This document shows, piece after piece, positions 11,962 to 23,313 of a stretch of DNA of 64,000 nt. The DNA is from Dentipellis sp. KUC8613 (lineage: Eukaryota; Basidiomycota; Agaricomycetes; Russulales; Hericiaceae): NCBI GenBank assembly GCA_002286715.1, contig NSJX01000017.1, positions 189,654 through 253,653 on the forward strand, read 5' to 3'. Each line of letters begins with the position of its first letter. Positions within the stretch are counted from its first letter, which is position 1. The position numbers and the translations under genes are program-made. A model generated the notes under the pieces. That model was not told the DNA's origin, did not search any database, and saw only the letters and a list, made by a program, of their open reading frames with translations.

Positions 11962-14284
11962 CTACAGATTGCGCAGCGCCTCCCTCGCCGCCTCCGCCTC
12001 GCTCTCGATCTCCGCTTCACGGCCCTTCCGCGGGACGATACTGCACTCGAATGGCTCCGGCTGCATCTGTTCCCCACGAGTCCCGCATCAGCTCCAGGAC
12101 AGGCCAGACACCAGATACAAGAGACAGAGACGCACGATAAACCCGGGCGTATACCTCTGCGTATCCACCGGCGCGCCCTCCTTCTCCGCAATATCAAAGT
12201 AGAAGCACATATTCGAAACCACGAGGAACAGCGACTGGCCCGCCAGATGCTTCCCGGGGCACACCCTGTCCTCGCATGTGTCAGCACGGCCGGAAAACAG
12301 ACAGAGACGCACGCACCGCCGCCCAAACCCGAACGCGGGATGCCCCTCGAGGATGTCGCCGACGCCCTCCGGCCGCTCGAGCCACCTGCGCGGCTCGAAC
12401 AGCTCTGCGTCGTATTTCTGCCCGTACGTCTCTTGGCTGTGGGGTTTCGTGTTAGTCGGCGATGGCGCAGATGGGGGAGACGAGAGACGGGAGACGGGGC
12501 GCACCTGAGCCCCATGCCGAATTGGTTTGGCATGAGCAGCGCGCCGGCGGGGATGCGGTAGCCCTCGTAGTAGTCGTCCTCGGTCGTCGTTGCGAGATGC
12601 GGTAGGCCTATCCAGCGTGCAGTACGAACCAAGACCAGGATGAAGGACCACGGCGCCAATTCACCAGACAGACATAAAGGTAGGATTAAATCAGTTGGTT
12701 TTATTTTGGTAAGTGGCAAGAAAGACGCACCGCCTGCGGCGACACTCCTCCAGCGCAGCACCTCCTTGCACAGCGCGAGCACGTACGGCAGGCGGCCCAT
12801 ATCCTCCATGCCGGGTGCGTGCTCCCCGCAGACGGCGTCGATCTCGGCCTGCGCGGTGCGGAAGGCGATGGGATTTGCGGCCGCGGCCATGATGAAGGTC
12901 GACAAGGATGCGGCGGTAGTGTCTGTGCCTGCTTCGAACCTGCACCGTGACAGACTGGTCAGCATATATTCCTCGGGGAGCGAGGTGGGATCGGGTAAGG
13001 AGAGAAGGGGGGAGGACGCACATGGTGCCCGCAAGGTACGCGATATCCAGCTCGTCCATCGCGAACCGCTTGCGGTCGTGCCAGAGCCGCGCCGTGAACG
13101 CGCCGTCGGGGGCGAGCTCGCCTGCGCCGACGCGCTTGATGACGTCCCTGACGAGCCCGACGAACACGTTCTGCGTGACGCGGCGCTGGTGCATCGCGGG
13201 TGCGCGCCAGGGTGCAAGGAAGTTCGGGAGGTTGTCGAGCGTCGGGAAGAGGTCGACCAGGTTGGTGCCTGGGACAGCGGATTCGAGGAACATGTCGGAG
13301 ACTGTGGGGAGTGAGTCAGTAGGGGGATCCTGGGGACGGGATGGTAAAGGCGGGAGCGTACTCTCATAAAGGTCGGATATCTGTGAAAACTCTCAGCTTC
13401 AAGCTCTAGAATGAGATTGGCGAAGGCGCGTACCACTTTCTTGTTCTCGCTCTCCGAATCCAGTCCATAGCAAACTTGAAGGCGCAATCCATCAGCAGTT
13501 GCTGCATTCAATTACTGGGATACTTACTCTTCAGGATCACGCTCGCGGAGTACATCTTGAAGTTATCAATGAAAGTCGCCGGGGTGTGCAGCATCCTTCG
13601 CATCAGCAGCTTCACCTCCGCCGCCTGTATCGGGACATACGACGCCGCCTTCTGCGGGGTCATGTCCCTGTGGAACGCAGAGCGGTGGTTGCGCCAGGCC
13701 TCGCCATACGGCAGAAACACGATGCGCTTGCTCTCGGAGCCATAACTACGCGCATATATCCACTAATCAGACGCATATAGTCGGTCAACGGGCGCAGCAC
13801 GTACTCTCCGGCGATGACCAGCCGCGGGCGCGACGAATAGTTCGCTGAGCGCTTGTCGAGCTGATAACGGGGCCAAGCTCAGTTTCCGTATGCCTCGAAA
13901 GAACGAAAAGAGCGAGGAGACGCACAAGGTCGATGCCCGCCTGGTAGTCGTTCACGATGATCACGTCCTGCCCCGCCAAATTCAGGTACGTGAGCGGCGT
14001 CTTGAACTCGTTCGCGAGCTGCCGATACCACACCCACGGCCGCGCACTCGGCCTGCGCGCGACGCGTCAAAAATGCCTCCGCTGCAGGAACGACTTTGAA
14101 CGACGCACATGAGATGCAGGTGGCCGATGAGCGGCAGCCCGCGCGGGCTCGGGGGCAGGTTTCCGCGGCCCTGGTGCAGGCGGCGGTAGAGCGTCCGCCC
14201 GAGCAGCACGAGCAGCAGCACGAGCGCCGCGCCGGTCGTCTTGTTCTCCACGAACGCGTCCACGAGTGAGGAGGTCGGAGGCAT
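11962..14284 (-). CDS. Cytochrome P450 monooxygenase
   Basis: Twelve exons in transcript order: 14284-14109, 14052-13926, 13860-13805, 13745-13528, 13474-13434, 13380-13362, 13301-13022, 12939-12731, 12607-12505, 12436-12317, 12265-12136, 12066-11962. The total is 1584 nt, 527 residues. An N-terminal membrane anchor (around GAALVLLLVLLGRTLYRRL) precedes the Pro-rich hinge LPPSPRGLPLIGHLH. The oxygen-binding I-helix reads FEAGTDTTAAS, the K-helix ExxR reads KEVLRW, the PERF-like motif reads FEPRRW, and the heme loop is FGFGRRVCPG, with the ligand Cys near residue 452. All catalytic landmarks are present, so it should be an active ER-bound haem-thiolate enzyme needing a P450 reductase. It looks like one of the expanded basidiomycete P450 families, but I cannot assign a CYP family or substrate. 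One internal exon is only 19 nt. Confidence 0.92.
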
Positions 14285-14351
14285 GGTGTGCGGGGGCGGG
14301 GATGGGCCGGAACGAGGAGTCAAAGTAGGATCATCGGTCGAGGGCGGGGAG

Positions 14352-14357
14352 TATATA
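14352..14357 (-). promoter_or_regulatory. TATA box of the P450 gene
   Basis: TATATA lies about 70 bases upstream of the P450 start codon on the minus strand, a normal distance for a short fungal 5' leader. Confidence 0.5.
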
Positions 14358-17330
14358 AGGCTGGGGAAGCAGACGGACGCCGGGTCGGCGGGTGATGCAG
14401 CAATTGCGGTGTCCCAGCATGCACACTTCCTATTGCGAGTGAAATCATGATGAGTGTGCTAATCAGAACACGTCGTGGATGCAGAGCTCTATTCAGTTCA
14501 TCCTAGCCCAGGCCCCCTACGTTATATCGGACGCTGGCACTTGGCGCACGTTGCGCGCGTCGGCGTCGACGTCGACGCTGCTGCAGCAGTGGGCCGCGCC
14601 GCGGCTCGCGTAGCGCGAAGCGACGCACTGCAATAATTTCCGAGTCGGCGACTAGAATCAAGCGAGGCGTCACACCGGACCCGTCAGATCTACACGCGCA
14701 ATTATATTCGCAATAATGATCGGGGCCTGGCCATCCGATCTGGCTTAGAGACCCTGCCATGTGCGTGCGTCGACGAGCTAAATTGTTGACAGGGTGCAGC
14801 TGGAGAAGATAACGCATCTCGGCCTGCAGCTTTGTGGCGCGCGCTCTGGACAGAAATTGAACGACACGACGAGCCTGGGGAAAGAGAGCAATAATAACGG
14901 CATTGCCGCCGGGTCGCCCCAGGCCGTCGTTGCGCTATACCGATCGGGCGCAGGTTCACGGGGATCGGGCCCGTGAACTCCCCGGAACAAATCTCACGAC
15001 GAGTGCCTTCAAAGTGTCGCTGCATAAAACGCGCAGGCAGGTGCAAGGCCTGATACTTATCTCTGATTGTGATTTCTGCATTGGCCGCGAATTAGCGCAT
15101 CTGATACTGCCGCACCGCGTCTGATAGACCTTGCTTAGTTCCACGGGCCTGCTTCGAATGCCACACCGTTATATACACAAAACATACTAGGTAAGTTCTT
15201 GATTCAATCCACGACGGAGATTTCTGAGGGTACCATCTTTCATGTAGACATGTGAGATTAGACTAGCACCACAGGTGGCATACAGAAATAAACTTGCCGT
15301 GAAGGTGGAGAGTAGAGAAGGTGTGCGAGGCTTGCCTCCGCAGGGTTGTGGCGTTCGACCCTGTTTCGAATACCGTAAGTAAGTAAAATGGCGCACTGTC
15401 CATTATTTTCGGTCGACTGGTAGGTGCCCCAGCTATCTACCCACGAGGCACACCAAGCAGGCACACTCACGAAATCAAGTACACCCAAGTCTTGCCACGT
15501 GTGTGGTTTCGCCGTCGGTCGCGCTCCTGCCGCACTACATAGTGATCCGGGGCAGACGAACGAGCGGGCTACGATTGTGCTGGTCGGGACATGTGCGAGG
15601 TCAATGATGGCACCAGGGCCGCGGTGAGTGGCTGCACGTATATTGGCATCCGACGAGGGAAAAATACGGGCATGGCGTCGTGAATTCCGCTCTGACCTGC
15701 GTCGAAAGTACGTGGTGGGCTGCGTGCTGGTCATGGGGGTTTCTGTCCATCAAGGAAGCCTCTGCGAACGTGTTAGCCGCACCAAGAACCCACAATTTCC
15801 TCCGATGGTCATCCCAGGCCTACTTGAACGTCAAGGTGGTCAACAATTATCCGCTAAACGGTCTGACGAGCGAAGCATAAGTTGTTTGAAACGTAAGACG
15901 GTGGCAGGTATGCGATGGGCATCAGGCGCACGAATTTCGGGCCGTCAAAACAAGAGGGGGGCGGCGTAGGGGTAACGTGGAAATTGTCGATGTTGTATTA
16001 GTTTTCCAAATAGCCAAGCAATGTGTAGACACCAGAGGAGTATGAGAGTGACGCCTAGAAAGAGTTTGGGACTGGACCAGTGTCATTTGACTTCAAGTAA
16101 TGAAATTCGTTACACAGAAGGAGTGAGGCATAGTCCGCAGTTTGAGTCACAGAGGAAGAGATTCGTGCTGTAGACAAGCGAGAAGGCTTGTTCTTGATGA
16201 GAAGCCATATTTTCTCCAGGAATAGGGCTCGAAGCAACGGTTTGAGTGTCGACTGGGCTGGAACGCGCAGGACGCAGACGAAGACGCAGGTGCTCGACGT
16301 TTGACGCCGAGGCGGATTGCACGTCAGCGGAGGTGACAAAGTTAAGAAATGATTTCTTTTAAACCCTCCTGCTGGGATGTGTCCGGTCATTGAAAGGGGC
16401 CCGCTGGACCGTCTATAGCGTCCAGATCTGAATGAGTCATCGCAGTAAGCAGGCAAGATGAGAGCAAGCACGTTTGTCTGAAACTGAAAGAGTTGGTCAG
16501 CGCGTGCTCACGGAGTTGCGTTGCATGTACCGTTCGACGCAAGCACTGTAGTGCGACGGAGAATCGGCTTTGACACTGTGGGACCATAATTTCTCAGCAG
16601 TGTGTTACAAGGACGTTTCGGACGACTCTCGCGAAGAGGTCTAGCGGTGGACGGCCAGCGCGAGCTCGTCCGTTCGATTGAACGATGTTTGGTCGCGCGG
16701 TAGATCCGAAGCGGTTCTGCTGGAGATTCGTGGATCGGAGGTGCGACACCGAACGATAGTCTCTAAGAGAGCTTCTCTGTCTGAGCATTATTATCTGACG
16801 CTTGTAGAGAGTGATACACTAACTTACCTTGAGGCCATCGATAGAAAATCATGCAGCAGTCATATCCTGAAACAGAATCCCTGGAAAACCGCAAGATCGT
16901 AAATTCTGAGGACAATGAGTGAACTTGGGAAAGTCCAAGGACTGTGCAACCACCGGCAGCCGTCGAGAGCTCGAAGAGGTCGAGAGACTCCCTTGGACGC
17001 GCGCACACGTGACGCGCCCTCGGACGAATGGAACAATCAGTCATCGGGTAGTCATAAGCGAGAGCAAAGCCGACAATCCGACAGTGCCCAGACGCCTAGG
17101 GGGTGGGCACATTCCGCGGTTTCGCATGCTCTCCGCAGCGATTGGCAGAGGCGGACGGGAGGAAAGGGACGAGTTTGGGACGGGGGCAGGAGGTTCGCAC
17201 GCTGGCCATCCGGTCCGGTCCGGCGCCGGCCGACGAGCATGTAGTAATGCGATAAGTCGATCAGTTCAGCCACCGTAACTTCATCCTCTCCACCACCTCC
17301 CAAGGTCCGTCGCTCGCGGTCCCACACCGC

Positions 17331-17338
17331 TATATAAG
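17331..17338 (+). promoter_or_regulatory. TATA box of the transaldolase gene
   Basis: TATATAAG lies 56 bases before the ATG at 17387 and is followed by a T/C-rich leader (tttttt gctcaccc), typical of a strongly expressed housekeeping promoter. Confidence 0.6.
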
Positions 17339-17386
17339 CTTTGGAACGTCTTTTTTGCTCACCCTGTACCCAGTTTATTTCGCAAA

Positions 17387-18663
17387 ATGACCACCTCGCT
17401 CGACCACCTCAAGCAGACCGGAACCGTTGTGGTTTCCGACTCCGGAGACTTCGAGAGTGAGTCGCTTTGATATGAATGGACGATGCTCGGACAGCGCTGA
17501 ATACCCTCGGGATTTTCAGGCATCGATGTCTACAAGCCCCAGGTATACAATGGTCTCGCTGGAGTTGATGTCATTGGAAGCTAACAGCTGCGCGCTCTAG
17601 GATGCTACGACGAACCCGTCGCTCATTCTCGCGGCCGTGAACAAGCCCGGCTACGCACGCCTCATCGACGTCGCCGTGAAATTTGCAAAGGACAAGGGTG
17701 GCGACCTCGAGACGCAGGTGAACCACGCCGTCGACCGCCTCGTACGTCATTCCTCCACCCCGGTGCGATCCTATCCCATCCTGATCGGACATCGATTAGC
17801 TCGTCGAGTTCGGCAAGGAGATCCTTGCTATCATCCCGGGCCGTGTCTCCACTGAAGTCGACGCGCGCCTCTCCTTCGACAAGGAGGGCACAAAGGCCAA
17901 GGCCAAGGAGCTCATTGCGCTCTACGAGTCCGTCGGCATCAAGAAGGAGCGCATCCTCATCAAGATCGCGTCTACCTGGGAGGGTATCCAGGCTGCGCGC
18001 GAGCTTGAGCGCGACCACCACATCCACTGCAACCTTACCCTCCTGTTCGGCTTCGGCCAGGCTGTTGCCTGCGCAGAGGCTGGTGTCACCCTGATCTCGC
18101 CTTTCGTCGGCCGTGTAAGTGGATCCTCGATAAGACCTCACGAGAAACAGATTACTCACGAAGCGCATAGATCCTTGACTGGTACAAGAAGTCGACCGGC
18201 AAGACCTACGAGGGCGACGAGGACCCTGGTGTCCAGTCCGTGAAGCGCATCTTCAACTACTACAAGCAGCACGGCTACAAGACCATCGTCATGGGCGCTT
18301 CCTTCCGTAACGTCAGTCGATTTCGCTAATTTGGCATGACATCATCATCTAACGTCATACTTCATAAAAACGCAGACTGGCGAGATCAAGGCGCTCGCCG
18401 GTGTCGACTTCCTCACCATCGCCCCCGCACTGCTCGAGGAGCTCAAGAAGTCGACCGAGCCCGTCCCCAAGAAGCTCGACGCGCAGGCCGCGGCCAAGGC
18501 GGAGCCCCTGCCCAAGATCACGCTCATCAACAACGAGCCCGAGTTCCGCTGGCAGCTGCTCCAGGACCAGATGGCGTTCGACAAGCTCCACGAGGGCATC
18601 AAGAAGTTCGCGGAGGACGGCGAGACCCTCAAGAAGGTCCTCCGCACGAAGCTTTCTGCCTAA
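17387..18663 (+). CDS. TAL1: Transaldolase
   Basis: Exons 17387-17456, 17520-17542, 17601-17741, 17800-18114, 18171-18311 and 18376-18663 give 325 residues, the usual length for eukaryotic transaldolase. The enzyme moves a dihydroxyacetone unit from sedoheptulose 7-phosphate to glyceraldehyde 3-phosphate in the non-oxidative pentose phosphate pathway, in the cytosol. Visible landmarks are [12 protein letters not shown] near the N-terminus, the Schiff-base lysine in [11 protein letters not shown] (about residue 133), [12 protein letters not shown] and the phosphate-binding FVGRILDWYK and GASFRN blocks. Exon 2 is only 23 nt. Codon use and intron donors match neighbouring genes, so there is no sign of transfer. 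The symbol follows the yeast orthologue. Confidence 0.97.
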
Positions 18664-19178
18664 ACGCGTGATGCTGTGCCCGGGGGAAAATGCTGAGAAG
18701 TCCGTTTTCCGTGGTGTATGCTTTTAGATTCTGTTCGACTGTATTGGTGTGGAGAAGTTCGATAGGAAAACTTGTATCATCTTGTTGACCGTAGCAAAGC
18801 AATAGACGATTTTAATTTTGACCTTCTTGCTCTCGAGAGTGGTCCAGGTCATTGACGTGTTGCATGGTGATCACGTGGGTGTCCGTCTCCTCGGTTCAGT
18901 CGACGAGGCGGAGACAGGCAAGTTGAAAGACCTTTGTCAATGGCCACCGTGTCATCGTGGTCAGTACGATAGCAGCCGCACTCACCGAGCTTCATTTCAT
19001 CCAACAGACATCCGCAGACCTCATCTTCACGAACGCTACCAAGCGAGACACGAAGCGGTCAGACGTCGGGTCCTTCATCTCGCACACTTGCCTGGAAGAT
19101 CCAGGCTCGCATCGTACTGATTTTTGTCTAGATACGCGCCATATTTCCATCTTGAATATTTCTGATCATACGCAGACG
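18664..19178. other. Intergenic
   Basis: It should hold the transaldolase 3' UTR and the upstream region of the first F-box-like copy. No gene is seen. Confidence 0.5.
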
Positions 19179-20982
19179 ATGTCTGACCAGCACAATACTT
19201 ATACCACTTTTACGACCAGCTGCAGTGCGTATCTCCGGGGTTCACAGACGCCTACTCCCAGCTCAAATGTCCCAGCCACAGTACCGCAGCGCCGAGATGG
19301 TCAAAGAGCTCTAAGGCCTATCCCCCTCGATATCTACCATGAGATATTCGACTGCTTCCAAGCCGGCGAGACGTTCACTGAGCGGGAGTGCAAGATCATC
19401 TTCGCCAACCTCATCCCCGTCTGCCGCCTTTTCCGCGTAATGTGCTTGCCGCGTCGGGTCCGGACGCTTACCCTCTCGGGTCGGCAGAAGGACTTGGTCA
19501 AGTTTGCACACACAACTTTCCAAAAGCCACACGACGACCTATTCGCTCTCGTTCACGTTCTGCGCTTTGTCGACTGCCAGTAGTTACCGCCACCACTGTC
19601 CTTAGACTCGGACTCGGAAATGGACGCCGAGAGCGACGACGAGGACATACAGAACGCAAGGGCTCACAGGGGTGTCTTCTCCCAACTCTGCGATGTCCTG
19701 ACGCATTTTCACAACGTCACGGAACTCATCTTCTACCGTGCACTACTCAGACTCGACGTCTTCCAGTACCTTTTCTCCATGAACAGTCTATCTTCTGTGG
19801 ACATCGCACGCTGCAAATTCGAGGGTCTTCCCACCGATGAGGCATTGTTGCCGATCCATCACTCGAGATCTCCCGTACCCTGGCGCAACTTGCGATTTGT
19901 CGCCGTCCGAGGATACAAATCTTGCATAGACGCACTGGCTGCACATGCAGCCACGCCGGCGCTGGAGTCTTTCACGACCACGCGATGGGACGTCTCCCGT
20001 GCCTTTCTGATGCATAAAGACCAGGCGATGACAGGCCTCAAGATGCTCCATATACCCTGCGAGAGCCTGAGAGTTGTCCGCCAGTTTCTCGAGAGGACCC
20101 CAACCATCAATTCCCTTACTATCACGACACTCCCAATAGGTATCCCCGATAAAATCTCTCAGCTGTCACCTACGGCGCTGCCAGATCTCCGCACAATAAA
20201 ATGTCTCCCCAGATTACTTCCCGAGCTCGTGCCTGGCCGTCCCGTGTCAAGTGTCGACGTGTCTGTTTTCGGACAATTGCAACGACCCTACATGCCTGGT
20301 GACGATGACCTTCAATACTACAGGTGCCCTCTTCTCCATGCTACGCGAGTCGAGGGTGCCGATCGACAATTTAGGTATAGCGTTTGCTGTCCTAAATATA
20401 CCAGGCGCAGAAACCAACTTCGAAAAATTTACGCATCTCGAGCGTTTGACGGTATGCGTCTCCGCTACAGAGGATGAGTTCGTCTACGTGAGCATACTGC
20501 CCTCGCTGAGCATCTATTGTCCATTAACGACACCGGCTGGCGTGTGTTCTTAGGCGATAAATCGCTCGCCGCTTTGGCTGACTTCTGTCCGAAAAGGTCT
20601 CCACCTCACAGTGCCGACTGTGGATGTCCGGTTCTGCCCGCCGGCCGACAGGGTGCCTGTGTACGACCTCGGCGCCGACCACATTACCGTGGCCAGATAT
20701 TTCGCGGCGATGTTCACAGGCGCGACGACCATCACGACTTCTCCCTACATCGAGTGGCGGAAGCATTTCAGCGGGGACTCGGCTGTGTGGAAACCGGTGG
20801 TTATTGCACGGGACACCGTGCGGGCACATATTCTTTCTATGGTTGGCACGAGAGCCTCGGTGAAGGATGATGATGGTTGTTTGAGAGGCTTGTTCGAAGA
20901 GAAGGAGCTGACGTTGCCGTTGAAAAGGCTCTTAGGGATGGAGGGCGACTCGCAATTATTTACTGCTTCTAAAGATATGTAA
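19179..20982 (+). pseudogene. F-box-like family, copy A, broken by a stop and a frameshift
   Basis: By comparison with intact copy B, the exons would be 19179-19224, 19282-20487 and 20554-20982. The N-terminus carries the same block as B (RPIPLDIYHEIFDCFQAGE, then ERECKIIFANLIPVCRLFR), which resembles the degenerate F-box-like domain common in Agaricomycetes. Two lesions are visible. An in-frame TAG at 19581-19583 falls just after VLRFVDCQ, where B continues without interruption. The frame also shifts near 20240-20290: upstream the reading frame encodes LVPGRPVSSVDVSVFG, and downstream similarity to B resumes in another frame (NFEKFTHLERLTVCVSATED). The third exon is open to its end. Introns and their phases match B and C. 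It is probably non-functional unless the assembly is wrong at two places. Confidence 0.75.
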
Positions 20983-21239
20983 ATGACGGTCAGACTGAAT
21001 AAAACTTGGATTAAATAAAATCCTCAGGGGAACGATCACGTGTCCTAGTGGCATTTCCGAGCCACGCGGCCACTGCTGTGAACCTTTCAGCGTCAACAAA
21101 GAGGCCTAGGGTTATTTATACCCTCAACATCGAAAGGCAGGCGTTTGAATCTCAACACTAGGTATTCTGCTCACCTCCGCCTTCCAATCCCCCAGAGTCC
21201 AGGTTATGCACTTGGCTTGAAATGACACAGGCATAGACT

Positions 21240-23020
21240 ATGTCTCACCAACCGAAGATACCTCGTTTAAGATCAGCAGGTACGTTAGCCCCGAGACATA
21301 TCTGTGAGGCATGAATACCAAAGTTCCGAGATCACAGTGCCACGGAGGCAAGACGGTCACAAGCCTCTGAGGCATATACCACTCGACGTCTACCTCGAGA
21401 TCTTCGATTACTTCCAAGTCGGCGAGTCGTTCTCTGAACGGGAGTGTAAGATCATCTTCTCAAACAGCATCCCCGTCTGTCGACTCTTCCGCGCAATCTG
21501 CCTGCCCAGGCGACTCCGCTCGCTCACGCTCTCTAGTCAGCAGAAGGGCCTGATCAAATTCACACACACCAAGTTTCACGAGCCCGAGACCGATCTATGT
21601 GAATATGTCCGTACCCTGCGCATCGTCGACTGGCGGCCAGAATCACCCGAACTATCCGAGTCGGACATTGACTCCGAGAACGAGGACGAGATCGTCCAGA
21701 CCAATCCAAACACATGGGTATACCGAGGTATCATGTCGCGCCTCTGCGAAACCTTGCCGCGCTTCCAGAATGTGACGGAGCTCATCATCGATTACGCCAT
21801 GCTCAGCCCCAGCATTTTCGTACACATTCCCCTCATGAACAATCTGTATTCCGTGGACATCGCGTATTGCAAGTTCGACGATCCTCTCACCGACAGAGCG
21901 CGTCGTCTCATCTACCATATGACTCCTCAGACGCCCTGGCGGAAGCTGCGGTTTGTGGCGAACACAGGGTGCGAGAAAGCCTTGCACGCCCTCGCGACGA
22001 TGGCATCTACTTCGGCACTCGAGTCTTTAACCACCATGGAGTGGTCTGTTGCGCACGCGTTTCTGACGCAGAAGAAGAATGCTCTGGTGGGCCTCACGAT
22101 GCTCGACATCCCTTGCGATCACCCGGACGTCGTCGGCAAGTTTCTGGCGATGACACCGACCATCACTACTCTCACCCTCACGGGTCTTCCGATATTTACT
22201 GAGAGAAGCCAGGCACATTTACAGCTGCCGCCCTCTGCACTGCCGAATCTGCATACTCTGAAGTGCAACTACTTGCTGTTGGAGGAGCTTGTATCCGGTC
22301 GTCCAGTTTCATCCGTCCAAGTATTCACTACAATTTTTGGCACACCCGTCGGCACTCTGGATGCGTCTTCCACAATGGATATCTTATCCGTTGTGGGTCG
22401 CTCGAGTGCGCAAATCAAGCTTCTGGGGATAGAAGAGACCACGTCCCCGCTGACTGGTGCAGGACTGAATCTTAAGGATTTTACACATCTCGAGCAGTTC
22501 ACTTTCTATGTATCCGTCCATAAGGATATTCTCACCAAAGTAAGAGTCACTCTGTGGTGGAGACATGCGCTGAGCAGCGGATTACTGACTGCGACATCCT
22601 CTGCAGATGATCAAGAGCACACAGCTACCTGCCACCGATGCAGATGTTTGGCACCCCACCGTGCCAATCATGAATATCGTGTTCGATCACTACCTGCAAT
22701 CCGCTGTCATGCCTTTGTATGATCTTCAAATCGACCACGACCTGTGCCTCTTTCTCGCAAGCCTATTCCCAGGCGCGACGACTATCACCACGACACCGGG
22801 CATCGAATGGCGGAAGCACATGCGCGAAAGTCCGAGTGCCCCGGTGTGGAAACCAGTCATCATCGCACGAGATATTGTGCGATCGCATGTTCGTTCATGG
22901 GCAGATGCCTTTTGGGTGATGAGGGATTATGAGGGCTGTCTGGAGGCCTTGTTCGAAGAGCATGAGCTGGACGTCGATCCGCTACTGAGAAGCGTTTTGG
23001 GGATCAAGGGAGGCGAATAG
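21240..23020 (+). CDS. F-box-like domain protein, copy B (intact)
   Basis: Exons 21240-21279, 21338-22539 and 22607-23020 give 551 residues. The tiny first exon (MSHQPKIPRLRSA) was chosen because copies A and C have an equivalent ATG exon joined at the same phase to the conserved VP(R/E)R block. Residues ~22-75 form an F-box-like domain (LRHIPLDVYLEIFDYFQVGE). The remainder, with regularly spaced hydrophobic segments such as NVTELIIDYAMLSPS and TITTLTLTGLPIF, looks like an irregular leucine-rich-repeat solenoid. By family analogy it may recruit substrates to an SCF ubiquitin ligase, but neither partner nor substrate can be inferred. The C-terminal third contains the conserved block GIEWRKHMRE then VWKPVIIARD. 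It is the middle and only unbroken member of a three-gene tandem array. Confidence 0.8.
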
Positions 23021-23313
23021 TTTGCCATGATGTGGCGGACGGATATGTAGACGTGGCCGTTGCAAGCCAATTGAGTTGTTTTCTGGGTATCTAAGCACCG
23101 TGCGGCTGCTGTAGACTGAGCTGTTGAAGAGGACGATCACGTGGGTTATCGCCTGCCAGTAGCTGGCGGTGAGAGTCCCGAGTCCGAGCTGGCACTCATG
23201 GTTACCATCGTATTGATATTATCGATTTCACAACTCATACTACATAACTGGGAGGGTGGACTTCTTAAGCCATAGGTTTGCTTCTAGGTCGGCTTCCTTC
23301 GAGCCCGTAATCG

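Larger units (their letters stand above)
14285..17386. other. Large intergenic region, no gene resolved
   Basis: It lies between the divergent starts of the P450 (-) and transaldolase (+). Several short open stretches exist on both strands, for example minus-strand pieces at 15187-15734 and 16055-16471 with plausible splice signals. I could not join any into a recognisable protein. Promoters of both flanking genes must lie at its ends. Confidence 0.4.

Noticed and set aside
11907..13511. Long continuous minus-strand frame of about 530 codons over the P450 gene
   Set aside because: It is an artefact of GC-rich sequence. The correct P450 exons switch frame repeatedly and carry all catalytic motifs, while this frame reads through introns and most of it lacks family similarity.
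19581..19583. Stop codon in F-box copy A being removed by an intron
   Set aside because: Copies B and C have continuous exon sequence at this point, and no in-frame donor and acceptor pair around it gives a family-consistent protein.
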